From Patiria miniata (Eukaryota; Echinodermata; Asteroidea; Valvatida; Asterinidae), in NCBI RefSeq assembly GCF_015706575.1, contig NW_024037052.1:13814711-13878710 (forward strand): 64,000 nucleotides of DNA. The letters are read 5' to 3'. Of this stretch, positions 44,354-59,300 are shown one piece after another; the first letter of the stretch is position 1, and each line of letters starts with the position of its first letter. A model generated the notes under the pieces. It made no database searches and was not told the origin of the DNA. It saw only the letters and a list, made by a program, of their open reading frames with translations. A program made the position numbers and the translations under genes.

Positions 44354-47300
44354 GTAAGTAATTCCATGAATGGGGAGCTAGGGCCCAGTGGCTCCGGGGG
44401 GGGGGGGGGGGGGGAGGGGGTACAGAGTCGCAATTTGCAACGTGCAAATGCCGAATATTAGACGCGGATCCAAGGGGGAGGGTAGGGGTCACACCGCCCC
44501 CCCCCCCAGCTCTGTCGAAAAAAAAGTTCATAGAAATTCCTTAAAAATAATGCACCCCCCCCCCCTGCTCTGACACCCCCCAAAATGAGACTGGTAATAA
44601 TGTTCGTCTGTGCCCAAAATACGGACAAAAACGGCGCTTTCAACAAAATAATGTTAATCAGAAAGAACATTTTAAACTAGGATATAAACATCCAAACAAC
44701 TATCCTTTAAAAAGTTGGCGTTTTTGTGTTATTACTGTATTATGCGTGCGAGAACGACTTTCGGGGTCCGCTTTTGCGACCCCAGATAGTCGAGCTGTTT
44801 TGGTGCTTGTTGTGATTTCATCAGTAATGTGTTCGCCTTTTGCGGACGTGTATGAAACCATATTTTGTGCATTGGTGATTGGTCACCGCTGTTCGTGAGC
44901 TCGGTGCTGTATACGTACGTATTAATAGACACACACAAAGTGTATATCGTACATTAAAACGACATGAAAAACGTATTCGTACCCCGTCGTGTCCGATGTA
45001 AACAATTGGGTTTTGGTTCGTCTTTTCTCGGGAACAGTAAATTAGGTTGGTTTCCTTTCAACCAGATGTTTGAAATAGGATAAGTAAATAATCCAAAACT
45101 TCACATTTTTGGGGATTTCAGGACCTAGTGCCCCTTTAACTACTTCGCAATTAATTGTTCTATTATACTCTATTGGTACATATATTATTTGAAGTTTACG
45201 ATCTCAGCTTACTATCTGTATCACAAGTTAGTCGGCATGTGCTCCAAAAATAGGCAAAATCTATATTTCAAAAAGTGACCAACTTAAAATCAGTTTTTTT
45301 TTCTCAAAACCACTTTTCAAAACCCCGTGGCCCAATTTGTCCCTTCGTGAAAACGCCAACAAAATATGCCCACTTAAAGGGAAGATACAACATTTGCAAA
45401 CATCAAAAATCGAAATGATCAAATTATAGCGAAATACCTTACTGGATTGTTAGGGAATGACAGTCTAAAGTATCCTGTAAAATCTTGGCTCCTGGTGAGC
45501 TGACATTTTCAAGAAAACTTGTATTTTTCCAACGCTGGTCGGCCGACCATCGTTGGAGAAAACTGGCTTTTTATCAAAAAGTGCTCCTATTTTTTCATAT
45601 TTAGTTATCCCGCATTTTCTTTGCAATTAATTACACATCTGTGAAGGGGTACAAGCCTGCTAGACTGATTCTCTGACCTAACAATCCCCCTCAGTCTATA
45701 AATTGCAACATCTCATTTTAAGTGGAGTCAGTGAAGCAGACTACCAGAACATGGTTGGTTTTCTTAGATTTTCCAGCTTCTTCGGTCCCAAAACGTGAAA
45801 CATGACAGTTTAACAACATTTTCTATAGCATACTAATCCTCCAAATCCATTTATTTCTGAAAATTGCAGCAAAGACAAATGATGTATATTCCCTTTAAAA
45901 AAGGCTTACGTCGGCCAAATCAAGATTTGCATGTCCTCAAATTCTCTACAATTGGAGCATTTTGTAGGCCTTGAAATTGAGGATTTAAAAAAAAAGAACT
46001 TGTGTTTGTGCATTCGTGAACGGTACTGCGAGGATGTATTTCTGTGACATTAGATGAAATTGGGCCCTTGCATTTTTACAATAGAGCGTACCCCTATTAT
46101 TTTTAAATGTTGACAGGCTTCAACACTAATTTTAGGATTGAACAGTTTGAAAGGCAAATTTCTCCCAAAAGTAATCAGATTACTCCCATATAATTAACAG
46201 AAAATGAAAGATGATGATATAAGCTTTAATTTGATGTATGTCGCAAACACCTTGGATGGCGTGAGTGTTTTTCCATATTTTTAGTTAATTTGGGGCTGTA
46301 TCATAAGTCCCACGCCTCATAAGTCCGACGCCTCATAAGTCCGAAATTTCGGACTTATGAGGCGTCGGACTTATGAGCGGACCCCGTTAATTTACTGCTC
46401 AGCAAGTTTATTTACTGATTTGAGAAGCCAGTCTAACGATTCAACAATTTCTGCAGTCTGCTGTGTCCTTGTGAGTTACAAATTCCGATTTCTTTCGCGA
46501 GTAGAGGCTTTAAAGGGTTCGAATCCAACTAGGGCAACACGGTGCTTCATTTCCAGTTTGTACCAGACGTTTCTACGAGGCCGTATTAGGGACATCTCCC
46601 TTAAACTAACTCGTACGTACGACTTCTATCTTGAAAGAACGCCTTGGGAATCATAACTCGTACTTACGCCTTATAACTCGTAGGTACGACTTATAACTCG
46701 TACGTACGGCTTATAACTCGTAATCACAACGACTTACATCTCGTACGTACGACTTATGAATTGTAACTCTTTAAGTACGACTTATATGTCGTACGTATGA
46801 CTTACATGTCGTACGAACGACTTATATCTTTAAGTTACATGTCGAGCTTTCATGCAGGAGTCACAAAAAAACTGTCATTCCGAAAGATTAAGAATTCCTA
46901 AGGGTGAGGTAACTATTAATTAAAGGAATAAAACCAGCAGAGGAAATGAAAAAGGCTGTTTTTAAATCGATGAATCTCGTCTCCCTTTTAAGGTTATGAG
47001 AACTATGAATAAAAAAGGAAAGTTAGCAAGCGCGGTTCTAGAGCCTATATTTTTTTTTTGGGGGGGGGGCTACAAGGGGTGGATCCAGACAGTTTTGCAG
47101 GGGCGTGCTGAAATGAAGGCCTGTTTTTTTCTCCGGACACTTAGGCCTCGGAAAATCAATAGGTGTGTGCCGGGGGGGGGGGGGGGGAGAGATATAATTC
47201 GAATAGGACGTCAGCGTCTAAAATTGGCGACTGCCATTTTTTTTTTGGGGGGGGGGGGCTAGACAAAAATTGTCAGGGGCTAAAGCCCCCACTAGCCAAC

Positions 47301-50300
47301 CCCCCCCCCCCCCTAGAAACGCGCCTGAACACATTCGAAACATTTAGCTGGCAGATTTGCCCCTTGAACATTTAGTTCTAGGTCTGCGTTCTTGACGATA
47401 AATTGCCTGAAAGCATGGACCTCTTGTGGATAATGAAAATGCTGATAGTGTAACCAACCCTCCTTTCGAAAAAGTATAGCTCGCAAATACGTTTAATTTT
47501 TCTTTGATCATTTTTTTCTTCTTTTATTTTACATTTTTAACAGTTTACTCGGAGAGAATTTCTTGCGGGAGATACCTTACGATGGTTTGCTGGAATTGAG
47601 ATCCCTGGTCAGAATGTGAGTTGTCTTATGGTCGTGTTGTCGTGTTTCCTTTTTATCCATATAATATTATATTGTACTGTTTTTCGCAACAGCTCTCATT
47701 GGTTTTGTACACGTTTTTTTAACCGAGGAGTCCTCGATTTGGTTCCTGTCCTCAATTCATTGATGACGTTGCACGTGTGTGTCCTCGATTAACACCATAA
47801 GCAAACGCATGTATACATTCAAGTGCCAACCATGGACCACTAGTGGGGTACCTGTCCTTTGTTCGAGGTACCCCGCAAGTGAAATCTTTAGAAAATGAGG
47901 TACCCCGCAAGTTAAATCTTTAGAAATAGGGACAATGAGACAACAATGCACCTACCCCAGAAGTGTCCGCCCGCTTGAACGTAGGCACGTACAGGCACAC
48001 CCAACCAAGTGTGTATTTACCTGCAATCGGGGCCCCCCTATTGTCCCTCTTTTGTTTGTACTTTTTAGGGATACCTCCCATATGTTTTGTTTACGATCGC
48101 CAATTTGGGGACCTTCCGTTAATAGGGGACCCCATAGTCTCCAATTGTTCAACGCATGTTTGTTTATGGTGTGTATCGAAGATTTTCTTTTGTTCTGCGT
48201 CCCTTTTTTTTGTTTATGTTTCTTGCAACAACTCGCATTGGTTCTGTACACGTTTTCGTCGATGATGTTGCACATGCGTGCCCTCGATTTACACCATAAA
48301 CAAACGCACACATGCTGGAATTTGTATCCCTGTGGAGTCATTTCTTCGTTCTCGTTTACTAAAATTTTAGATTTTGCAAGTGTAGTTTCAATATGCTCCT
48401 ATTTTAACCAGAATTAATTTCCTGGGCTGAAATTCGGACTTAATATCCCTTACATAAAATACTTCAGTCTGCGACGGACCGACACACCTTGGAAATTCCT
48501 AGTTTTTGAGTAAAATGCATATATCTATTTCGTGATAACCTTGTAGATACGTATTCATCTATAGAAATTGCCCTGTGGAGACGTATACAATCTTTTGTTC
48601 CCCGTTATGCACATGTCTCCACAGGGTACCGTGTATCAGATCACACGCATCTTTGTAAACACCGGCAATCGAGCACCCCCTATTGTCCTTAATCCTCATT
48701 CCTTTGTTTGTACAGAATTTATAAATTTACTGAACAGATATAAAGTTCCAACCGAAGGGCAGATTCTGATGCTAATTTTAGATTATAAACCCAAGGCCAG
48801 TCCATCATTATGATTGGTTAGCCACCTTAGCAAAGAAGACCTTAAATCAAGTGAACAACAAATATGAATGCCATATTTATCGGTTTCAATTAATAAAGGT
48901 ATGACCCTACAAGCACGAGTTTCATGAATCTGTCTCGGGAGACCACAATGCAATTTATAGCCCTTATCTCCAAATAACGAGGAAAAAGGGACTTACCCAG
49001 TTGTGTTATGATTGCCCCCCAAAAGGAGAGAAAATCGGATTAGTTTGTTGCAAGTAAAATGGCAAACTTGCACAGATGACAAGCGGTAAAGCGCGCGAAA
49101 CAGCGGCCTTTAGCATTGAGTAAAGCTAAAGCGCAGCAAGTGCAGTGTAGCGCCCTCTCGCGGCAGGAAGCAGCAAGTTCCAACAACCATTCTTCTTATT
49201 ATTTTTATTGGATGGGCTCTTGAGTGTCTTTAAAGGAAAACGAAAGTCCTTTCTTGTTAGTATGCGACGCGCGTCCATTGCAGTTGCCAATGCTACCGTC
49301 AGCCTTAACCCATCTGCTCGTCTAATCATTGATATTGCAGATGGGCTTAATCGTTTCAATATGAATCACAATAATTAAAACGTTGCTTCTTCTTAATGTC
49401 GGAGTTGTAATTTTCCTTTTCCCTGGTTTTGATATTGATATTGTCAGCTTAAATAATTGTACCTATATTTCTCGCTATGGGACATCTTCTCGTGTAAATA
49501 TCGTTTACATATATCGAAGTTAGTGTTCTAATAATCCAGCCTATTTCACCCTTCAGAAATGTAACCAACAACTTGATCGAAACACCGTTTGAATTGCCGG
49601 AGTCCGTCATGATCTTGTAAGTTCAAAATATTGGATTATACAAGTACAGCATGGTTTGAAGGGAAGTAGTGGGAATTACTGGTCTCGAGGTGTAGGTCAG
49701 CTTGACTACCTCCCGACGCGAAGCGGAGGGAGGTAGTCAAGCTGACCTACACCGAGGGAAAAGTAATTCCAACTATTTTCAAGAAATAAACCATGCTGTA
49801 TTTGTTTTACTGCACCTCATAAATATTTAGTAGCCTCACTGCCTTTTTTATTATCCTCACTACTGCCTTGTCGATAACGACCTTCGTAGATTTTGCATCT
49901 TTATTCAGCACAATTCAAGTTCTTCGTCACAGTAGTCGGGTGCCAACACTCTTTAATGTGTCTTTACTGCAGTAGTAACCAGGATAGCAACAACAGACTG
50001 GTTCTGTAAAGATTACATGCCATAGACTACATGTCTACGAGGAGGGTTACAGAGGGCATTTTGGCTGCCAGAAAAACTAGATACCACACACGGCAGCGAG
50101 TTGGATATTACCCGGGATGACGTCACCTAAGCGCGTATCATTTTTACTTCCCAAACGCGAATCGGCCAATGACGTGCTCCAATTTGATCATGAATATTTA
50201 TGAGGTGTAGTAATAGGTTACGGGGCTTTGCCTTGCCTGCGACGCAGGCTGAGGGAGGCGGCTCTTCGCCGCCTTTCACCCGCTTCGCGGTAGTCTTGGC

Positions 50301-53300
50301 CCAAGACGCTAGTGATCAACAGCAGACCGTAGGCTACATGCGTCCGCAATTATTAGTGCGATACAATAATCAGACCACGCGCCTGCTCACACTAACGTCT
50401 TGGGTATTTTGTAGAGGCGGTTTAACTTTTTCTTTATTTTCTCCCTAGGCTTTCCTAGGGACCCCATCAGCGATCGCGAAATGGTTTATGGAGTACGGAA
50501 GTGTAACGTCAGTTAGAACCAGAAAGTATAGCGCACACAAATGAAGTACTCGCGTGTCACGGGCTGAATCACGCGCTAATGTCTTTCACACACACATTTT
50601 GTGCGCGTAACGTATTCGCGTTTTACGCGCCAACGCCATCTTTAAATTGTTGAAAGTTTTGTTTTTGAAGAATCATTGCTTTCAAACATAAGGTTTGGAC
50701 GTTGCGTTATTTAGCAAAGATTTGTATTAAAGGTACGTACCCCTTTCGTCCCTTTACAACCGCAGATACAGGGTGTTTTTAGCGAAAAACGAGGCTGCCA
50801 TAATCCATCTCCGACTGGCTATTCAGAGCGTACTGCGCGCGCATTTTGAAGATTGCACGCCGGTCGCGCATTATGCGCTCGCGTGCTTTGCGCGTCACGT
50901 AACGTACGATTTTTTTTGTTATTCAAAACTTGCTGCTTTTGCACTTGAGACCTGCAACTAGGTCCTGAGCTCCAGCTCTTCCTCTTTCTGCTTGAGTCGC
51001 AGCTCTTCTTCTCTCCTCCTGGCTTCAAACTGGAGCCTCTCCTCCTCCAACTTTCCTTTCTCTCGAAGTGCTTTAGTTCGGGCCAATAGTTCACCAGTCT
51101 TCTAATGCTCCATTGCTCTGGCTATCGATATGGAGCTGGAAATACGGGTCCCAGCAGAACGAGAAGTATGTGACCTCTCTGACCTCCCGCTGTCCCCATC
51201 GTATATGCTGGTGTGGTACACTAGCCATTGATCTAGTGTGGCCTTAAAGTCCTGGAAACTGCCGAGCTCAGGCTGTACTGTAGGCAATTAGATATATTTA
51301 ACTTCTTTTTACTACTTCGAAAAGCCATAAATGTACATTTTTTTCAAGTTAAGTGACAATCTGTTAGCCTGAAGCTATAAACCGATACTTTCTTTAATTC
51401 AACATTGAGAACATTTACAATAGTATATCTACATTTTTGTTATTACTTGAGTAAAATATATTGGTGTCGTCGGCAAAGAGGATAAAAGAAAGGACCGTCG
51501 AAGCATTGCAAATATCGTTTATGTACAACGAAAATAACAAAGGCAGAGATCCTTGTGGAGCTCTACATGTGATAGTTTTCAAAGCAGAAGAGCAATTCCT
51601 GTTAGAAAGATAACTACAAAACCAGTCCAAAGGAGAATACCTCATATTCCATAAAAATTGAGCTTATGCAACAGAATATTGTGATTAATAGTGTCAAACG
51701 CCTTTGATAAATCTTTTAAAAAAATACCAACAGATATGCAGTTATTCTCAAAACCTTTAGTGATCTTATGAACCATATCCATTGTCGCCATGTCAGTAGA
51801 GTGATTGCTTCTAAACCCATATTGACCATTGTACAAGATGTCAAATTTAGATGAAAAAGTGAATGAATCGTTATCTTTTCAAGTAATTTAGAGAAGCATG
51901 ATAAGACAGATAATATCTATCCCAATACGGGACGTTCGGTCGATCGTGCAGGTATTGTTTGTGCCCTAACCCTTTTGTCCTTTGTCCACGATTGTCGCTG
52001 TTTACATACTCTCGCAGACCACGAATTCAATGCTTTGGGCCAATGCACTCCACACTATTGAAGATCGACTCTCTGCGTGGTCGATCGACTGCGGCGGTTG
52101 AGCAATCATAACGCGCTGTAATAGCGAGCGAGCTCTGTATGTGCATACACTGCAGACATCGTTGTGTGCAATACATTGAGTTTCCTTGCCCACGATGTGT
52201 GCGCCCTTCTGTCCACGACGGAATGAGATACGTCCCAACGGTGGTGGCGCTACCCGTCCTGTCCCCCCCCCCCCACATCCTCCTTCCCCGATGGATACTT
52301 TATTTCGGAAGGTGTAGTTAGTGACATGACTTTTTTATGTCAAACGCGTAGACTTTGATGATATCATTGTACACAATTACTTTTGAAAGATTAACTGGTG
52401 ACGTACATGACTTTTTATTGACTTGACGACGTCTGAATCGAACGGATTGCCATCTGTGTCAAATCGTTTAATGATTGTTCACGTAGAGAGCTGCTGCGTT
52501 CTATTCAAATTCCGCGGATCCCCACCCCCCCCCCCCCAAAAAAAAATGTCAGATGGGGGAGGGAATTATCTGAATGTTCACCTTGTAGGGTAATCGTTTT
52601 ATAAACTTAAAGTACAAATACAAATGCAAGACATCAAAATGTTCGTTTCGTATTTTTGGCAGTACTGCACACGGGAATCAACTTCAAGACATCAAGCCAA
52701 TAGTGAAGAACGGTGTGAAGCTGGCATCAGTGTAAGTACTCTTTGGGGTGACAGCCGAATGATTATACACGGGCTACATCCAGCTTGGGGGAATTCGGAT
52801 GAGAACCTTTAAGTAACAAGTTGATGATCCGTGACGTAACTTGTACGCCTTCGCACTAATAACAACGTGCAAACACCTCTAGTCAAAAGATTGTCAAAAC
52901 GTCATGGTCCCCTGTTTTATATTATGATGCCCACGGCTATAATTGGTAACCAGTGGAACCGTGCGTCCGAAGTTGCTCTCAGCTACATATGAAATGTTAG
53001 TTTTCTGTATTGCCGATTATTTTTCTTGCCGTTGAGAAGTTCTAGAACAACACGTCCAGTACGAGTGCGATCCTCCTCACGGTCTATTTCTGAAATTTAA
53101 TTATTAAACATGTACTTCACTAAGCTGTATTAGCACCCAAGGTTTTAATTCTGAAAACTGAAGTACAGTCGTTTTCCTAGTTCCGGATATCACTAAGGCT
53201 GCTTTCAGCTCAACTACTCTGCGAATTCAAGTGACATTGATTAAAATGTTACCTTGCGTGATGGAGATGCTACAATATAATTTTCCAAACTTAAGCTCCT

Positions 53301-56300
53301 TTTAATTTGACTTGACGACGTCACCGATGCCCTGTTTCCTAGTTCCGGATCGGTTCAATCAGTTCTGAATCGATTAAACACTGCTTCGTGCGAAAAAAAA
53401 ATCGCGCGAGAAAACTAGTTTTTCAGCCAGAAAAACCCCGAATCAAACACATTTCTGATAAAATATTATTTGATTTACCAAAAATCGTGATCATTCAAGA
53501 GAATTCCTGAAAATTTTAAAAAAGAGAAAAACGCAAATGATTTTGAAACTTTCGTCTGCAGCGCAACGGCACGAACTCACACACGGACCGAAAACATTTG
53601 ACACGGGCACAGAATAGGTCACAAAAAAATCGATTAACGCGCGTGTAGTTGGGTCGTAAGTGCACGCGCGATCTAGTCTATTATGCGCGAACAGATTTGC
53701 TAATTAATTAGGCAAGACCCCGCCTCTTGCCTTCCTAGATTTTGACCAATCAGCAGGCGCTTTCTATAGGTCTATCGGGTCTTCGGTCATTCACCCGTTG
53801 CGCGTCATAGCCATGGATTTCTTTTTTTAAATGTCACCGCGCGGCGCTCGGTATCATGTTACGCAAATGCGCTCCCGGCTGTTGTTGCATAACAAAATGC
53901 TGCATTCGAATTGACCAATTACGGCGCGCGGCGCTCGGTATCGTGTTACGCAAATGCGCTCCCAGCTGTTGTTGTATTACAAAACGCTGCATTCGAATTG
54001 ACCAATCACAGCATTAGTCCTGATTTTGGGATGAAAATGACGTCACGATTTAGTAAAGTCGACTCCGATCCGATTGGCTGGCGCGCGGCTTGCATAAATC
54101 TGCATGCTTTGACAAATCAGACGTTAGACAGGAGATGGCTCCGTGGATAATGGGTGATGCTCAGACTACGCCCGATCCGGAACTAGGCACAAACATACGG
54201 TCATTCATCAGCAAATTTTCAAAAATTAGAGACTCTACTACTTATTTTGATTCAACAAACGTCCTATGGAAGAGTTTATACGACAGTAGTGTATGAACAA
54301 AATGTTCAAATCCACACGGTAGGAGTGATGTACCGAGGAGAAAATTTATCGTCGATTCGCAGCTCCCGCGATTTTCTACAAACCATCCAAATAATGTCAA
54401 AGGGCGAGTCGAAAATCTGGCCAAAATTTCTCTTCTAAAGATTTTATCGAAAAGATCTTTGTGTATGAAGAAGCGTACATTTTCCTTTTCAAAATGTACT
54501 TCGTCAGAAAAAAAATATTGGAGACTAGTCCAAAAGAGAACCCAAAAGTAGAAAAACGACTGTATAACTTTTTTTACAACAATAGTAAATTCTTTCACGT
54601 AGAAAAAAATACAAAACCTCAACTTTAACTTTATTCACAGTGATTTTAGCAGGAACAGACTGCAAATCATCGAGACAGATACGTTCAAAAAATGTAATAA
54701 CCTAGTAAGAATGTAAGTATACAGATTGTTTTTTTGTGTGTTTTGTTCAAGAATAATTATGAAATAATTGTAATTTGTTTTTCTGTGAAATTGTACAGAA
54801 GACGGATAGTGCCACTCAATGAGTGTGAATATATTTTTTGGGTGCGTGTGAAAATATTTTTTTTGTACAGCGGCCGCCACATAAAAAAGTGTGGTAGGCC
54901 TATATTCTTTTGTACGTGTGAAAATATGTTTTATTGTACAGCGGCCGCCACTTATTATGACGACTTATGTGGCGGCTGACACTTATTATCTGACGGCCGC
55001 CACATAATAAGTGGCGACTGCTGTACAAAAAAATATTTTCACACGCACCAAAAAAATATTTTCACACTCATTGGGTGGCACTCAAGGGCGGATCCAGGGG
55101 GGGGGGGGGCCAAAGGGGGCCATGCCCCCCCCCCCCAAACGAAACCAATTTTTTTTTTTTTTATGTGACATCGCAATAAAGGCAGGCAATCTTTTCCACA
55201 AAAAAACATTGGTTAAAGTGGTCAGAAATTGCCTCAGATTGCACCACAGAGCATCTAGAATCCAAAAATGTTTCGGGGCCCACGCCGTTATTTTTTGGAC
55301 CCACTTTTTTGGGGGACCAAATTTTTTTTGGCCCCCCCCCCAAAATTGTGTTCTGGATCCGCCCTGGTGGCACTATCCGTCTTCCGTGAAATTGGCTATG
55401 GAAACTTGCTTGAAATAAGAATTGAAGGCCAGTTGCCTTTGATGGGACCATTTACATTTCCATGTGAAACATGAAAATATAACTAAAGAGTTATTTTAAG
55501 TCAAACTGTTTAACTTAAGAAAGGCTCGAAAAGGACGGAGGGGGCGGCCACTACGCCTCTCCATGTATATTTTCGCTTACATCGTCGCTATTCAATTTTT
55601 TAATCAGCCTCAAGCCCCAAACTAATGGATGCTATTGTTTTTGTTAACTCGTCAGCTCCAGCTACCTGTGCATTTCAAATAATAACTATTTTTGTACGCG
55701 AAAGTTGAATATCCCTGATGAAATAACACTCAAACATCTGTACATCTAGTACACTCTTAAAATACATTTTCATTTTCTACACTGAACTGCCAAGGCATCA
55801 ATGTAAATGGTTTTATTTTTGTCATGTTTTAATTTTGTCCTTGTCACTCAAAACATGAATCGTAAAAAACAAATTTATCTTCTTCATACATGATGAAAAA
55901 CATTGTTTCACGTGTAACGGAGACACCAAATTTGGTGTCCCCGTTACACGTTACACGTCTTTTTTGGTTAAAAATATCTCCATGATTACACTTCAAAAGT
56001 TTGAAATTCATTTATTTCATAATAAAGTAATTGATAAGATTACATACTCAAGAAACTGAGACATTTTAATGAAACACTTAAGATTATATGGAACATAAAA
56101 ATTACTGAATTCACGTCACGTATGTTTCAGCCCCATAGACCGTGCGTGCATTTAGTTCGTCTTCTCACGCATGCGCAATAGCTTCCTCCGCGTCGTCGGC
56201 ATGCAAACAGCGCTAGTAGACGACGCACTGAACGATTGGTTTTCATGTCTTAAAGTGTATCCTTTTCAAACGTACTACAAAGATGAATCAAACCAAATAT

Positions 56301-59300
56301 TATCAGTAGACCAGTGAAAAAAGATATATATTGTCTCTACAGTGTGGTAACGGCGCTAAAATCTTTTTCAAATGTATAAAAAAAATACGTTTTTAGGCAA
56401 ATAAAAAAAAAATAAGTCGGTCTCTGGTCAGTGCGCGCGTCGATTTTAATCATGCGCGTCAATCTTTTTTTTTTCCAAAATGTTCCGCGGTAGCTCCAAC
56501 AGCGCCCTCTATTGCTGCACCTCCTCAATTTTTTCTACCTAAGAGCACCAAGGAATGGGAAATTGCACCAAGGCAAATGATCGAGAGCACCAAGGCAAAT
56601 TATGGAGGACACCAATGTACATGAGGACACCAAAAAAGCAAAAACCCCACCTTGTCTGTACAATCCAAGCTTGAAGAAAAAAAAAAAAAAAAAAAAAAGC
56701 CGCGTCGCCGCGTCAATTCCGGAACTTTGGTCTGACCAGAGACCGAATTTTTTTTGGTTTTTTTGGCCTTATGGACAAAACCTTACAAAATGAAACAGAA
56801 AAACATCGTGTGTTTTTGAGTTTGGTTGTGACATTTGGACAATCTGCCGGGTTTACCTCAGATCAGCCGTAGTACCATCGGAAAGGATGATAGATCATCT
56901 CCATTTCACAGGTGATTTAATGTAAGAAGGAAACCTGTAGCTTATAAAAATCGTCATTTTTCGAGTAAACCCCTTTTGAATGCTTCGTGCACAAATAGAC
57001 TGGTCTCCAGTGCCCTCTATGATCGTACTTAACTGCATTTTAGGGGCGGGAACCAGTCAGTTGTAAATCGTTTCGACTATGTATACATTTCCAACGCGTC
57101 GATCGAAAGTACAGTCCAGAGAATACAAACGGAGCGTGGCGTTTCTAGCCATGTTTACGGGTCAGATCCAGGGGTCCGTGTACAGTGACGCCGTGCACAA
57201 TAACGTTACATTCAACGTAAAAACGTATCACGTGAGACCTTACTTTTCCCATTCAAACGGTTTCCGACTGACTTAAATGATATTTATACATCGCACGTGC
57301 CGTGGCATCCCTCATCATTTGTCAGTGAAGACAAGTTTACAGATACTCGGCAAAACTTAAGCGTTATCCCCTAAACTGTCGCCTGTTTTGAATTTGAGAC
57401 CCAATGCTTTTGTACGACACGGACAAACAAAAATTTGGCAGCAAATACTCTCTGCTAATGATACGCAAAGGTTTGCAAATGTGACATTGATTGCCTTAAA
57501 TTCCTGTCCACGTGGAAAGAAAAAAATATTTCGTTATAAAAAGTTATTCGAGCGTGATGTTGACCGATACTTCAGTGGGTCAAACTGCGACAGCAGGCAT
57601 CCATGTTTGCTAATTATCAGTATTTCATACTTTGAGTGCGCATGCGCGCATGCTAAATGAGCGGCTGAAACATACGTGACGAGTAATGGGGACTTCAACC
57701 TCTAAATATTGAAATAATCGCTATTTTGTGCAATATATCCATCTGAAAATGTCTAAATATAGAAGATTAAGTGTCATTTATTAGCTTATGAAAGTTAAAT
57801 AATTTAGAAATGTTCAAAGAAAGCTAACAGATTTATGGCACAAAATGATATTTTGCTTCACACTGTAATGGACATTAATTTTGGGGGACACTGTCTTGTT
57901 ACACGTCAAAAAACTAGCAACTTATGTACGCTGCATTTCTTAAGCCTTCTCATTGAAAATTGAAATGTTGATAATAGACACAAGAATCTTCACTGTTTTA
58001 TCTATATATGAAAGTTTGACGTTTTAGATGAAAACCAACAGAAATATATGGCACAAATAAGTCACCAATTTCACGTGTAACTGGAACGGTGTCCATGTTA
58101 CACGTGAAACCAGGTTTTTCGTCATGTAAGAAGAAAATCAAGTCCGAAAATGAAGATATAAGATCAACCAGTCCTACAAATTTATACTGCAAAGGTTAAA
58201 GAAAATATTTTGCACCCAAACATATTTAACTTTAACAATGTCACACTTTGCACCTGGAATGACCCATGTACATGTAAATTATCAATGGGCAAAGTTACGC
58301 CTACCTGTGTTGGAAAATTGACATTTTGTGACAAACGTACGTATGCCCCCTATTTTCATCAACTTGGTGTCAAAATAACTGCAAGACATGAACAAACCTG
58401 TCAGGGAAATTTGGCACGATTTAAAAAGAGCTGAGCGACGATTACAGTGAAAATGTACAAATTAATTAGTCTGACCTAAAATCACTCTTTAGTTATAATT
58501 ATTTTCATGTTCTGTAAGTGCCAAGGCATCAATATAATACGGTTTTCATTTTCTTCTCTATCGTTGCGTTGCAACGTTATCAGCCGGAAAAGGAACAGGA
58601 AGTGGGTGACGGACGCGCCCCTTCCGCGCTTTTCTCGCCGATCTTAACTAGTCTGATCTAAAATCACTCTTTTATTCTATTATCTACAAGTGCCAAGCTA
58701 TCAAGCAAAACTGGTTTCTTTCTTGTTCTTAAAATTTTGATTAAATGTAAAATTGGCCCCATTTGGCTTGGCGCCAATGAGCCTCAGTCTGATCAAGCGA
58801 AACTTAAGACTGGCCATTCTGTGATCATGGTCGATGATAATATGCTATGGGATCATAAGGGGATTTGTTCCCGAAATTCTGATTAAACGATATCCAGCTC
58901 TCCATTTATAAGAAAAATCATCTCACGAACGCTTTAATGCTTGACAGTCACAACAGTTAAGGACATCATTCATCTCCGTGTGTGTGACGCCTACCGCTTT
59001 GCTCACTCCAAATGCGAATATACATGTACCATTCAATGTATTCTCATATTTAATGTGTTTGTTATTTTGTTCCCTTCGACAGAAACTTAGATGAAAACTC
59101 AATATCGGAAATACAACCTAGAGGGTTTGCAGGACCGAAAAATGTTAACTACATGTAAGCCACAATTCATTTTCTAGTTTGGTTGGTGTGGTGTGGTGTG
59201 GTGTGGTACATGTGTGTGGTTGGTGGGTGGGTGTGTGTGTGGTGGTGAGCTTGTCTTACATACGCAGTGTGGACTTCCGAACAAAAGACGTCCACATAAT

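Noticed and set aside
47935-48417. Overlapping open frames of 100-160 codons on both strands
   Set aside because: They lie in a dispersed repeat also found at 34845 and contain no domain.
57079-58434. Three plus-strand open frames of 65-90 codons
   Set aside because: No recognisable domain; they lie in an inverted-repeat composite and are not in phase with the surrounding LRR exons.
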